Positions 18,324 through 25,985 of a stretch of DNA of 64,000 nucleotides are shown here, piece after piece. The DNA is from an uncultured Flavihumibacter sp. (lineage in GTDB: Bacteria > Bacteroidota > Bacteroidia > Chitinophagales > Chitinophagaceae), in the NCBI GenBank assembly GCA_902168105.1, contig CABHOY010000019.1, positions 372,001 through 436,000 of the forward strand, in the 5' to 3' direction. Position 1 is the stretch's first letter. The number at the start of each line of letters is the position of its first letter. The position numbers and the translations under genes are program-made. Below the pieces are notes generated by a model that worked only from the letters and a program-made list of their open reading frames with translations, was not told where the DNA came from and did no database searches.

Positions 18324-19727
18324 CTAGCGTCTTTCGTTATATACCCCGAATTCTGCGATAGCAGGGGCTGCACTGAATTCATCAATGAGGATACGCACCT
18401 TTCCGCCCCATACACTGTCAAACCGGTGGATCTTTACACGGCCTCCGCCTTCACCTTTTCCTAATGGTTTCCAGATTCCGTTCTCATTATATTCAAGACG
18501 GTACTTTTTAATTTTGTCGCCATCTTCCACAATGCTGATCATGTTAAAGCGCTGGTCTTTATCAAAATCAATTTCATACCACGGCTGTTTTACTGCTGCA
18601 TTAGACTGCCAGCTGCTACTAAAGCGGTCGTCATTGGCAAAGTCCATGATGTTCATATCATCGCTCCAACTGGAATTACTACGCTGGAACTTGGCGATAT
18701 TTGATGAAATGATAGGTGCTTCTGCCGCAGGCAAAGCCGGCATAGCACCGGTGTTCTTCCAACGTTTACCCACTTCCTCAAGAGCCTTCACTGCATTCGG
18801 ATCGATCAACCCTTCGCGGTTAGGTGCTACGTTGAGAATGAAGTTACACCAAGCCTTATTCAAAGGTACCAGGATCTCATCTGTCAGTTTCACCGGATCT
18901 TTCACAGGTGTGATTGGGAAATTCTCTTTCCAGAACCATGCGCTGTTAATAGGCAGACAGGATAAAGCGGGCAGTCTGTTAGCCTCTTTCGAGATATGTT
19001 GTCCTGCACCTTGCTCATAAGATTTGATATCGGTGTAAAACAGGGCTTCTGTAGGATATTTCGCCGCGTTGAGGTCCATTACCAGGCAATTAGGCTGCAG
19101 CGTCTTAATGAGGCGGTAAACCTCCTCAAACGGGATCTCATCATAAGAGATCCTGGACCAGGGTGCATCCCATCCGTCAATAATGAGGGCGGTGATCTCT
19201 CCGTAATTCGTCAGTAACTCTGTCAACTGCGCCTTCACCATCTCAATATGCTTGCGTGTAATATCATGCGGGCGCAGTTTATGATGCGTATCCAGGATAG
19301 AGTAATACAACATTACCTTCAGGCCTTTAGCGCGGAAAGCATTTGTATATTCCCTCACCACATCTTTTTTATAAGGACTGTTCATTACGTTATAGTCAGT
19401 CGTTTTTGTATCCCAGATACAGAAACCACTATGATGTTTGGTAGTGAGACAACCGTAGCTCATATTGGCTGCCTTTGCGGTAGCGGCCCATTGATTACAA
19501 TCAAGTTTAGTCGGATTGAAGAGCGATACCGGTGCCTCCGGATCAGGCCAGTCCTGATTTGCGAAGGTCGGGATGTTAAAATGTATGAACATCCCAAAGC
19601 GCAGATCAACAAATTGCTGTTGCAATGTAGCAAGCGGCGTACCTGCTGATTTAACCTGCGCTTTTAACAGGGCAGGTATTAATAGTTGAATGCTCAGTAA
19701 GAGGTGTAAACAGAATGTCTTCTTCAT
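18324..19727 (-). CDS. GH29 alpha-L-fucosidase with C-terminal discoidin-like domain, 467 aa
   Basis: Removes L-fucose from glycans, probably in the periplasm. The start at 19727 gives the signal peptide MKKTFCLHLLLSIQLLIPAL ... LKAQ; an upstream in-frame ATG adds 28 residues with no signal character. GH29 landmarks are FGMFIHFN (about 44-51), TTKHHSGFCIWDTK (about 95-108), KKDVVREYTNAFRAKGLKVM (about 120-139) and ALIIDGWDAPW (about 180-190), where Asp184 lies at the expected nucleophile position. Residues from about 345 to the end form a beta-rich F5/8 type C-like module (WYEIDFDKDQRFNMISIVED). It is a single gene with its own terminator, not in a SusCD locus. Confidence 0.9.
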   Translation of the reverse strand: MKKTFCLHLLLSIQLLIPALLKAQVKSAGTPLATLQQQFVDLRFGMFIHFNIPTFANQDWPDPEAPVSLFNPTKLDCNQWAATAKAANMSYGCLTTKHHSGFCIWDTKTTDYNVMNSPYKKDVVREYTNAFRAKGLKVMLYYSILDTHHKLRPHDITRKHIEMVKAQLTELLTNYGEITALIIDGWDAPWSRISYDEIPFEEVYRLIKTLQPNCLVMDLNAAKYPTEALFYTDIKSYEQGAGQHISKEANRLPALSCLPINSAWFWKENFPITPVKDPVKLTDEILVPLNKAWCNFILNVAPNREGLIDPNAVKALEEVGKRWKNTGAMPALPAAEAPIISSNIAKFQRSNSSWSDDMNIMDFANDDRFSSSWQSNAAVKQPWYEIDFDKDQRFNMISIVEDGDKIKKYRLEYNENGIWKPLGKGEGGGRVKIHRFDSVWGGKVRILIDEFSAAPAIAEFGVYNERR

Positions 19728-19994
19728 AATAACTTTTAATGCGATTTTGGATTTGAGACCTTGTGGATTTCGTGGATAATTCCTTTCTACAATGCTACTA
19801 AAATATAACAATCGGGGTATGCATTCCTGCTATGCTAATACAATATAACTAAATGCGAATATCCCATTAGTTGATGCTTTTTAACAATTTAACAAGAATA
19901 AGCATGAGTGCGTATGAAAATGTGGCATGGTGTTGGATTTATGCGAAGTATAAAGGGACAACAGCAAGAGTCATTTAAAAAAAACACCATTTAT

Positions 19995-20849
19995 ATGAGA
20001 CATAGAGTCACATTATTAGCTTTATCACTACCTGTTCTGTTATTCTCCTGCGTTAGTACGAAGAAGTTTAAAGCTTCTGAGGCCAAGTATGCAGATCTAA
20101 ACAACCGGTACGCAAGTCTGCAAAGTAAACTGGAAGATTGTCAACGTAGTTTACGTGATACCGCTTCCGCGTTTGAGCGTGCAAGAAATATCAGTGAAGA
20201 AAGAGTGGAAGGTTTAAAGCAGAATAATAGTACACTACTTAACCAGTTGAAAGACCTTTCTGTGATCTCAGGTTCACAGGCGGAAAGCATCAAAAAATCA
20301 TTGGATAATATAGGCGCTAAAGATGCCTACATACAGGACCTGCAATCAGCTATTGCACGTAAGGACTCACTGAACATGGCGTTAGTGATGAACCTGAAAG
20401 GCGCTATCGGCAACCTGGACGACAAAGACATTAACATCAAGGTAGAGAAAGGAGTAGTATATATTGATATCTCAGATAAGATGCTGTTTGAAAGCGGCAG
20501 TTATGATATCACCGCCAGGGCGAAAGAAGTGCTGGGTAAAGTAGCGAAAGTATTGCTTAACCAGCCCGATATTGAGTTCATGGTAGAAGGACATACAGAC
20601 ACCAATCCATATAAAAAGGGCGTACTGCTGGATAACTGGGATCTTAGTGTGAAGAGAGCTACTGCCGTAACAAGGGTATTACAGAACGACTATGGTATTC
20701 CTCCTGCCCATATCACCGCAGCGGGTAGAGGTGAATACCTACCGATTGCCAGCAATGATACACCGGAAGGCAGGGCTACGAACCGCCGTACACGTATCGT
20801 GATATTACCACAACTTGACCAGTTCTTCAAACTGCTGGAAAAGAAATAA
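19995..20849 (+). CDS. OmpA-family lipoprotein with coiled coil, 284 aa
   Basis: The start at 19995 gives MRHRVTLLALSLPVLLFSCV, a lipoprotein signal with Cys19; the longer frame upstream is not needed. Residues about 30-150 are a heptad-like coiled coil (ADLNNRYASLQSKLEDCQRS). The C-terminal 120 residues are an OmpA peptidoglycan-binding domain: MLFESGSYDITARAKEVLGK, FMVEGHTDTNPYK, NWDLSVKRATAVTRVLQ, AAGRGEYLPIASNDT and NRRTRIVI. It probably links the outer membrane to peptidoglycan. It is monocistronic and followed by a hairpin. Confidence 0.9.
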   Translation: MRHRVTLLALSLPVLLFSCVSTKKFKASEAKYADLNNRYASLQSKLEDCQRSLRDTASAFERARNISEERVEGLKQNNSTLLNQLKDLSVISGSQAESIKKSLDNIGAKDAYIQDLQSAIARKDSLNMALVMNLKGAIGNLDDKDINIKVEKGVVYIDISDKMLFESGSYDITARAKEVLGKVAKVLLNQPDIEFMVEGHTDTNPYKKGVLLDNWDLSVKRATAVTRVLQNDYGIPPAHITAAGRGEYLPIASNDTPEGRATNRRTRIVILPQLDQFFKLLEKK

Positions 20850-20873
20850 TATCATCCATTTCATTATAGCAAG

Positions 20874-20905
20874 GAAGGGCGTCTCTTGATCGGGGGCGCC
20901 TTTTT
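20874..20905. terminator. Probable terminator between convergent genes
   Basis: An imperfect GC-rich stem (AAGGGCG... / GGGCGCCTT) followed by TTTTT on the plus strand. It lies 25 nt after the OmpA stop and just before the stop of the convergent amidase gene. Confidence 0.6.
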
Positions 20906-20910
20906 GTATG

Positions 20911-21639
20911 TTACAACGTTACAGCCAGGGCCTGACGCGTCCTTGTATCAAAGACCAGGATCCCCTCACTGGTGGCGTCCAGCTGTTCTACCAGCACGCC
21001 CGCATTATCCCAGATGGCAGACCTGCCCGCGCATTCAAATCCATCGGACTCGCCTACTGCATTGGCAAATAAAACAGTCATCTCATACTGTTCACTGATT
21101 TCCGTCAACCGGGCAACGGCTTTATCAATCCCTCCTATAGACTTCACGGCACTGGCCACATAGATCTCCGCACCACATTTATAGGCATCTTCCACATGTT
21201 CGGGAACAGACAATTCATAACAGATAGCCAGTGCAACATCACGCTCTTCCCCCAGCAGACTGACAGTGCTTTGTCCGCTAACGAAATACGGATCTTCATC
21301 TGCATGCAGGTATTTCTTCGCATACACATTCCGCTCCTGGCCTGGCTGAAATAATACCATACTGATCGTGATACCCGCATCAACTTTCAGTGGCATACCT
21401 ACCCCGATAGTTACTTTTTGGGTATTGCTGATGTGCTGGAAATCGTTCAGGCATCCGTCATTGACAGCTATTGCCAGTTCATGAGCGAGTGTGGGTTCAT
21501 AACCTGTTACGGACAATTCCGGGAAGATGATGGTGTCTGCTCCGTGAGAAATAGCGAGATCAATGATCTTTTTGTGGTTCTCTATGTTGCTCCGGATGTC
21601 TCCTTTTATCGCTTTTGCCTGTGCTACGCATAATTTCAT
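20911..21639 (-). CDS. Carbon-nitrogen hydrolase (nitrilase superfamily), 242 aa
   Basis: Hydrolyses a non-peptide C-N bond; the substrate is not predictable. The catalytic triad is visible as Glu41 (IIFPELSVTGYEP), Lys108/109 (VYAKKYLHADED) and Cys140 (VALAICYELSVPEH). Length is slightly short for the family (usually 260-290). No signal peptide, so cytoplasmic. A later segment (EQYEMTVLFANAVG ... GRSAIWDNAGVLVEQL) fits the C-terminal core. Confidence 0.92.
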   Translation of the reverse strand: MKLCVAQAKAIKGDIRSNIENHKKIIDLAISHGADTIIFPELSVTGYEPTLAHELAIAVNDGCLNDFQHISNTQKVTIGVGMPLKVDAGITISMVLFQPGQERNVYAKKYLHADEDPYFVSGQSTVSLLGEERDVALAICYELSVPEHVEDAYKCGAEIYVASAVKSIGGIDKAVARLTEISEQYEMTVLFANAVGESDGFECAGRSAIWDNAGVLVEQLDATSEGILVFDTRTRQALAVTL

Positions 21640-21711
21640 AATCTGCTGAGTTTTTTATGGCTGCTTACCGGTTCCCTGATAATGTAATATTATCGCTATA
21701 TTTTAACAAAT

Positions 21712-21749
21712 AAAAGGGCCATCCCGAAAAATATCAGGACGGCCCTTTT
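21712..21749 (-). terminator. Strong hairpin terminator
   Basis: A 9-bp outer stem AAAAGGGCC / GGCCCTTTT, with extra inner pairing, closes about 20 nt. On the minus strand it is followed by TATTTG. It would end transcripts coming from ogt or from the short open frame at 21818-22021. Confidence 0.7.
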
Positions 21750-21817
21750 ACTGCACCTGTAGTGCAATAAGCTATTTATCGTTACTCAATCCGGGTGTTT
21801 TGACCGTTGCTGCACGG

Positions 21818-22021
21818 TTATTGGTCGTAATCGCTCTGCGCTGTTGCAGGTCGAAACGTCGCCCCTGCCCAGGAGTTAAAAGGGGCCGTCTTTATTGTAC
21901 TCATCCGTCGGACTTTCTGTTTTTCGTTAACATGCGTTATATCGTAAATTGCCACATAGGAATTCCCGATCACTTTAAATACATCTTTCTGCACTACAAT
22001 AGCCGTACTTCCATACAGGCA
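21818..22021 (-). pseudogene. Short open frame, possible gene remnant
   Basis: About 315 nt separate the terminator at 21749 from ogt. The minus strand carries a frame open from 22021 to a TAA at 21818. It reads ... TAIVVQKDVFKVIGNSYVAI, then YDITHVNEKQKVRRMSTIKT and so on. Composition is protein-like, but there is no ATG near its start (first GTG at 21994, giving 58 residues). It is followed by a good terminator. It may be the 3' end of a decayed gene or a short gene with a GTG start. I recognise no family. Confidence 0.3.
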
Positions 22022-22064
22022 CTAAAAAGAAAGTCCGGAACAAGATGAAAGTCAAAATCAAAGT

Positions 22065-22586
22065 TTACTGGTTAAAAAGATCAGGCCACTTCTGCTGCCG
22101 TTCCAGGTCAAGCAGAACAGACTTATTCTTTAAACCACCTGCGAACCCTACAAGCTTGCCTGACGCCCCGACAACCCTGTGGCATGGTACAATGATGGCG
22201 ACCGGGTTTTTATTTAATGCGCCTCCTACTGCACGAACAGCATTTTTATCACCGAGTATCTCCGCCAATTGCCCATAGGTTTTTGTTTCACCGAAGGAAA
22301 TACTAAGTAAGGCCTCCCACACTTTTTTCTGAAACACCGTCCCCTTGCTGTCCAGTGGAATGGTAAAGCCTGTACGTTTCCGATTAAAATAATCATTCAA
22401 TTGGATCTCCGCCTCCATAAGTATTGGATTATCGGCTTCATGTTCAGGATAAGCTAATTTTGTCCTTTTAAAATCTTCGCCTTCCCACAATACAGCTGCA
22501 AGGCCCTTCTCCGTTGCAATTAGTCTGAGTTTACCTACAGGAGAGTTAATATCTTTATATACTAATCGATTTAGTATTGTTATCAT
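22065..22586 (-). CDS. ogt: Methylated-DNA--protein-cysteine methyltransferase, 173 aa
   Basis: Suicide repair of O6-alkylguanine. The active site PCHRV is at residues 134-138 (Cys135). The helix-turn-helix region TKTYGQLAEILGDKNAVRAV precedes it, and the tail KLVGFAGGLKNKSVLLDLE is typical. I choose the ATG at 22586 (MITILNRLVYKDINSPVGKL) because family members begin with the short strand leading to SPVG; the frame is open 22 codons further upstream but without similarity. Length is normal for Ogt. Confidence 0.93.
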   Translation of the reverse strand: MITILNRLVYKDINSPVGKLRLIATEKGLAAVLWEGEDFKRTKLAYPEHEADNPILMEAEIQLNDYFNRKRTGFTIPLDSKGTVFQKKVWEALLSISFGETKTYGQLAEILGDKNAVRAVGGALNKNPVAIIVPCHRVVGASGKLVGFAGGLKNKSVLLDLERQQKWPDLFNQ

Positions 22587-22771
22587 AGGATAGGATGTCT
22601 TTATGGAGCTGATAGTCAATACGAACGAACTTTTCACATCTCTGCTACTCAATTCCTTCTTTCATGTATTACTTCTTCACAGGTAAGGCTATCAGCCATC
22701 TATAGAAAAACCAAAAGTATAACAAAGTCCGTTATATTCTGAATAATCCACATAATCCATCCGTGCAGGGG

Positions 22772-23338
22772 TCACCGGATCACTCTCTCTGCATCAGTAA
22801 CATTACCTGGCAGGTCAGTTACCGTAACAAGGATACGCGTACCTGGCAATGTAGGATTAGCAACGGTAGCTGCATATTTCCAGTAAGACATCCTATCACC
22901 TGGCATAGCTTCGCCCTGTTCTAATTCTGTTCCGGTTGCAGACAGCATTCTCACTTTCACAGATTGAACACGGACTACATTTTTGACTGCAATAGTGATC
23001 ATATCACCAATGGCACCATTATACTGTTCCGTATTAATTAAGATGATCTTAGGAAACGTGGCTGCATCCTTAAAGGCGACATTATAAGCAGTTTGTCCTC
23101 CTTCCGCAGCCGCTGCATACATCAGTTTCTTTACGGGATCAGCTATCGCTTCCACTGCATACGATAATGCGTCTTCAAATTTATCCCGGGCAACTAATTG
23201 TCGCGCTGTAGGCGGTACTGTGTCAGGACCGCGCTTAGCACACATCACAGTTTTACCCTTTCTGACTTTAAGGGTCATCTGTTTGGCGATGGTACCGGAC
23301 ACACCATCTACGAAAATATTTTGTTTTACATAAGCCAT
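22772..23338 (-). CDS. Small protein of unknown family, paralog of the 23765 gene, 188 aa
   Basis: Not recognised as a named family. Residues about 18-92 (MTLKVRKGKTVMCAKRGPDT ... FEDALSYAVEAIADPVKKLM ... AYNVAFKDA) align with almost the whole of the divergently encoded protein at 23765-24055. Shared positions are D-G, LK-R-GKT, K, PD, P-A-QL, F--A--YA---I-DPV-K--Y, and A-KD. Residues 93-188 form an additional beta-rich domain (PKIILINTEQYNGAIGDMIT; GTRILVTVTDLPGNVTDAER) that resembles an Ig-like fold. No signal peptide, so cytoplasmic. A -7 element lies about 190 nt upstream. The two genes flank a perfect 41-bp inverted repeat. Confidence 0.8.
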   Translation of the reverse strand: MAYVKQNIFVDGVSGTIAKQMTLKVRKGKTVMCAKRGPDTVPPTARQLVARDKFEDALSYAVEAIADPVKKLMYAAAAEGGQTAYNVAFKDAATFPKIILINTEQYNGAIGDMITIAVKNVVRVQSVKVRMLSATGTELEQGEAMPGDRMSYWKYAATVANPTLPGTRILVTVTDLPGNVTDAERVIR

Positions 23339-23430
23339 ACGCTGTGTTTTTAAAGATTAAAAAATAAAGGTTCTTCGAGTTGCCGCATATGAAACGGGAG
23401 GCGCTTCTCTCCTGTTGCAGATGAAACAAC

Positions 23431-23461
23431 TTTGAGCGATAAAAAACTAGTTTTATATTTG
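23431..23461 (+). promoter_or_regulatory. Bacteroidota promoter reading toward the 23765 gene
   Basis: TTTG at 23431-23434, a 19-nt spacer, then TATATTTG at 23454-23461, an exact fit to the -33/-7 consensus. The predicted start near 23468 would give a leader of about 300 nt containing the whole inverted repeat. Confidence 0.55.
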
Positions 23462-23520
23462 TTCGGGTTTCAGAATGCCTGGGGCGACAAGGCAATATCT
23501 ACCGTGCGATCATATACTTG

Positions 23521-23528
23521 CAAAGATA
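23521..23528 (-). promoter_or_regulatory. -7 element reading toward the 22772-23338 gene
   Basis: The minus strand reads TATCTTTG, matching TAnnTTTG. A TTTTG lies 15 nt upstream, slightly closer than usual. If both promoters work, their transcripts would start inside each other and overlap by roughly 45 nt. Confidence 0.45.
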
Positions 23529-23590
23529 CGAAAAAGAGGCCATCAAAAGATCATAACAACACTCACTCAATTCCGACCAAACGTTTACTG

Positions 23591-23678
23591 TACAAGGATC
23601 ATACAAGGATTAACTTACGTTCATCTTACGTTCAAAGACGTAAGATGAACGTAAGTTAATCCTTGTATGATCCTTGTA
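23591..23678. repeat. Perfect 41-bp inverted repeat with 6-nt loop
   Basis: The arms 23591-23631 and 23638-23678 are exact reverse complements, separated by TCAAAG. Each arm is built from two short direct repeats, TACAAGGAT-CA-TACAAGGAT and CTTACGT-TCAT-CTTACGT. No T tract follows on either strand, so it does not look like a simple terminator. No transposase or target-site duplication is visible. Confidence 0.95.
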
Positions 23679-23764
23679 TAATGGAGATTAAATGAGCGTT
23701 ATTTACAAGTTAAAATTGCGTAAAACCCGCAATGAAAAAAGCTGTAATTTTAAAGAAAAAAACT

Positions 23765-24055
23765 ATGGCAAGAACAAACAATCATTTATTCGACGGCCTG
23801 AAAGTAAGCCGTGGAAAAAAAACTAAAGACTTCGTGTTGAAAACACGTGGAGGAAAAACATTTGTCAGTAAATGTCCTGACATGAGCAAGGTTGTTCCTT
23901 CAGCATTACAGCTTGAATACAAAAACAGGTTTATGCTCGCAGTGGAATATGCTAAAGACATTATTAGCGATCCCGTGCGGAAGGCCAGCTATAAAACAAG
24001 GCCAGGCAGCACCGTATACCATTCCGCAATTAAAGATTACCTGGAAAGCCTATAA
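23765..24055 (+). CDS. Small basic protein of unknown family, paralog of the 22772 gene, 96 aa
   Basis: The start at 23765 (MARTNNHLFDGLKVSRGKKT) is chosen because it aligns with the start of the paralog (MAYVKQNIFVDGVSGTIAKQ); an ATG 33 nt upstream adds a Lys-rich stretch. It consists only of the shared domain: FVLKTRGGKTFVSKCPDMSK, ALQLEYKNRFMLAVEYAKDI, then ISDPVRKASYKT and VYHSAIKDYLESL. Basic, without signal peptide or membrane segment. Nucleic-acid binding is possible given its charge and the adjacent palindrome, but no known motif supports this. Confidence 0.75.
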   Translation: MARTNNHLFDGLKVSRGKKTKDFVLKTRGGKTFVSKCPDMSKVVPSALQLEYKNRFMLAVEYAKDIISDPVRKASYKTRPGSTVYHSAIKDYLESL

Positions 24056-24322
24056 TCTCAGGTACGGGCAATAGCCCATTCGCATTAAAAGGTCACCCTC
24101 AGAAACGCACCAAAGCGTCTCATTTCAGCTCTCTGCCGACCAGATCAATACCATAACCGGGCATTCATACTATACCCTCCAAACCCCTCCCCGATCAGCA
24201 TTTATACTGAATGACAGTAACTTGTATTTTCCGGAAGTATTGTAACTTCTAGGGGGATAGATTATTTTATACAGTCCCGGATTTATTTCTATATTCGTTA
24301 ATATGAAAAAGGAATTTGACGC

Positions 24323-24347
24323 CTTGTAACACCAAAGTGTTTACAAG
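24323..24347 (+). promoter_or_regulatory. Hairpin abutting a GTG start codon
   Basis: CTTGTAACAC-CAAA-GTGTTTACAAG folds into a stem of about 10 bp with one bulged base. Its last base is the first base of the GTG start at 24347, so it could hide the ribosome-binding region. Confidence 0.4.
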
Positions 24348-24664
24348 TGAATAAACTTACCAAAATCCTGAAAGAGACGACTGACAACAAAACTTACAAA
24401 AGCGCTCACAGGTACAAGTATGGTCGTTGCTGGCGCTGCGGCTATCACGGCTCTTTATGGAGCAGTTGTTCAGATGTCATGTGGAAACATCGTTATTATT
24501 ACATCGACGATGGGACCAATAAACCTTATAAAGAGAGGTTTCACGATCACCCTAACTGGAAACTGGTTTCTAAGAACAGAAAGCAGTGGATGAGGAAAAA
24601 GTTCATACCTAGTTATGCACGTATGTTCAATGGCGATGTGTATGTTGGACTTGGGTGGAAATAA
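24347..24664 (+). CDS. Hypothetical Cys/Trp/Tyr-rich protein, 105 aa, GTG start
   Basis: Not recognised. It is short and basic, with a possible metal-binding knuckle GRCWRCGYHGSLWSSCSD (about residues 27-44: C-x2-C then Cys 8 positions on). The second half is unusually rich in aromatic residues (WKHRYYYIDDG, DHPNWKLVSK, SYARMFNGDVYVGLGWK). An in-frame stop at 24317 limits the frame, and GTG at 24347 is the only reasonable start. The strong terminator directly after the stop supports a real transcript. The 290 nt upstream hold only the hairpin. Confidence 0.6.
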   Translation: MNKLTKILKETTDNKTYKSAHRYKYGRCWRCGYHGSLWSSCSDVMWKHRYYYIDDGTNKPYKERFHDHPNWKLVSKNRKQWMRKKFIPSYARMFNGDVYVGLGWK

Positions 24665-24665
24665 T

Positions 24666-24704
24666 AAAAAAGAGCTGTCCACTTCCGGTGGACAGCTCTT
24701 TTTT
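24666..24704. terminator. Bidirectional terminator
   Basis: A perfect 17-bp stem (AAAAAAGAGCTGTCCAC and its complement) with a 5-nt loop, flanked by A and T runs, between the convergent genes ending at 24664 and 24718. Confidence 0.9.
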
Positions 24705-24717
24705 ATACCTGCAACCG

Positions 24718-25860
24718 CTACTCGACCGGGCTTGTAGTGACGGCAAGCTGAATATATTTGGAATTGATATACCATTGAACCTTCGTCGTGTCTGAGAATG
24801 TTGAGATCAATCTTCCATTGGCATCAAATCCCCGTATCGTCATCTCGTAGGCCCCTTTTCCTCTTGCCGTCACATGATCCCATGACATGCCTTTATCGGA
24901 TGAATAATAACAGTTGGAAACATCTAAATTAGGACGGTCTACAAAATAAGCGTCTACTGTGATATAAAGCGTTCCCTTTGCATTAATGTGTACTCTCCTT
25001 ATTACCGGCACTCTCACATCTCCCGGCAAAGGTACCTTTGTGATAGTACCGCCATAATTTGCACTGTGGTAAAGACCTCCTGAAGTAGCGACATATATCT
25101 CGCCATCTTCACCAGATGTAAAATCCCTTATATCCTCCATACTATCCTTCTGAAACACTATCTTCCATGTTTTCGATAGTTGATCGTAATACAGTATATT
25201 ACCGTAATACATTTCAACGAATATATGCCCTGCATTATCAACCACAACCTTTTCAATTGCATTGTCATCATAACCTGGAATTAACAGCGTTTCAAATGTA
25301 GTTCCCTTGTTCCTGCTATAGGCTACATAACATGATCTTCCACCGTCTCTGTTGTCGGCTGTCACGCCTACATACAATACGCCATTTTTATCCGTGCACA
25401 AGGTATTAAACGCCCTTACGCTCAGTGGCACATTATACTTAATGTCGGCCACTGTGGTATAACCCTTCTCCAACCGGAGCAAACCATCTGTGTTTGTGCC
25501 CCAATAAGAAACCCGCAGGTATAACTCGCCGTCCTTACCACCTGCCATTTGCTGCATAGAGGTTCCATATTGCTTATGCTCGTAATAACCCTTCTGCGTT
25601 AACAGTATGTATCCTTCTATCTTTTCGACTTTATATGATGCTACCCATCCAAACATACTGACATGGAACAGACTATCAGGTGTAGCTTTTACATCATAGT
25701 ACCCTATATCGGTTTCTTTTACAATATCCTTATATCCTATCCAATAGGGCACTGGATGTGGCGGTGGCGGCGGCTCCGGGGTTTCATTCTTTTTACAGGC
25801 GTTAATGGCTGCAAGAAAGATCAGCAGCACAGAAAGTTTACGATAATACTTATGCTTCAT
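24718..25860 (-). CDS. Beta-propeller-like lipoprotein, 380 aa
   Basis: The start at 25860 yields MKHKYYRKLSVLLIFLAAIN-AC with the lipidated Cys22, followed by a Pro-rich tether (ETPEPPPPPHPVP). The rest shows about six repeats of the pattern D-xxG-xIYV-xxxGGLxxSxNxG with Asp-box-like turns (CVAYSRNKGTTFETL, GEIYVATSGGLYHSANYGG, CYYSSDKGMSWDHV). These are typical of sialidase/YCF48-type propellers. No catalytic residues can be assigned. Outer-membrane location is expected; function unknown. Confidence 0.8.
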   Translation of the reverse strand: MKHKYYRKLSVLLIFLAAINACKKNETPEPPPPPHPVPYWIGYKDIVKETDIGYYDVKATPDSLFHVSMFGWVASYKVEKIEGYILLTQKGYYEHKQYGTSMQQMAGGKDGELYLRVSYWGTNTDGLLRLEKGYTTVADIKYNVPLSVRAFNTLCTDKNGVLYVGVTADNRDGGRSCYVAYSRNKGTTFETLLIPGYDDNAIEKVVVDNAGHIFVEMYYGNILYYDQLSKTWKIVFQKDSMEDIRDFTSGEDGEIYVATSGGLYHSANYGGTITKVPLPGDVRVPVIRRVHINAKGTLYITVDAYFVDRPNLDVSNCYYSSDKGMSWDHVTARGKGAYEMTIRGFDANGRLISTFSDTTKVQWYINSKYIQLAVTTSPVE

Positions 25861-25934
25861 AGTGATATAGGAATATAAAATGCATGCAAAGGTAAGTATT
25901 CCCGGAATGATGGTGTTATCCACTTTCCATAAAC

Positions 25935-25974
25935 CAACTGCCCTTTCATCATGAAAGGTGAAAGGGCGCAGTTG
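25935..25974. other. Intergenic hairpin between lipoprotein and OYE genes
   Basis: CAACTGCCCTTTCATC pairs with the segment ending GAAAGGGCGCAGTTG, with a 2-nt bulge. It starts 11 nt after the OYE stop on the minus strand but lacks a clear T tract there, so it is a weak terminator or a structured spacer. Confidence 0.45.
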
Positions 25975-25985
25975 AAATCCTCTTT

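Larger units (their letters stand above)
23339..23764. other. Shared intergenic region of the divergent paralogs
   Basis: 426 nt without a coding frame. From left to right it holds a plus-strand promoter match (23431-23461), a minus-strand -7 match (23521-23528), the long inverted repeat (23591-23678) and a small 6-bp hairpin ATTGCG/CGCAAT (23715-23733) about 30 nt before the plus-strand start. Confidence 0.7.

Noticed and set aside
23591..23678. Long inverted repeat called as a rho-independent terminator
   Set aside because: No T tract follows either arm, and it lies in a divergent upstream region rather than after a gene.
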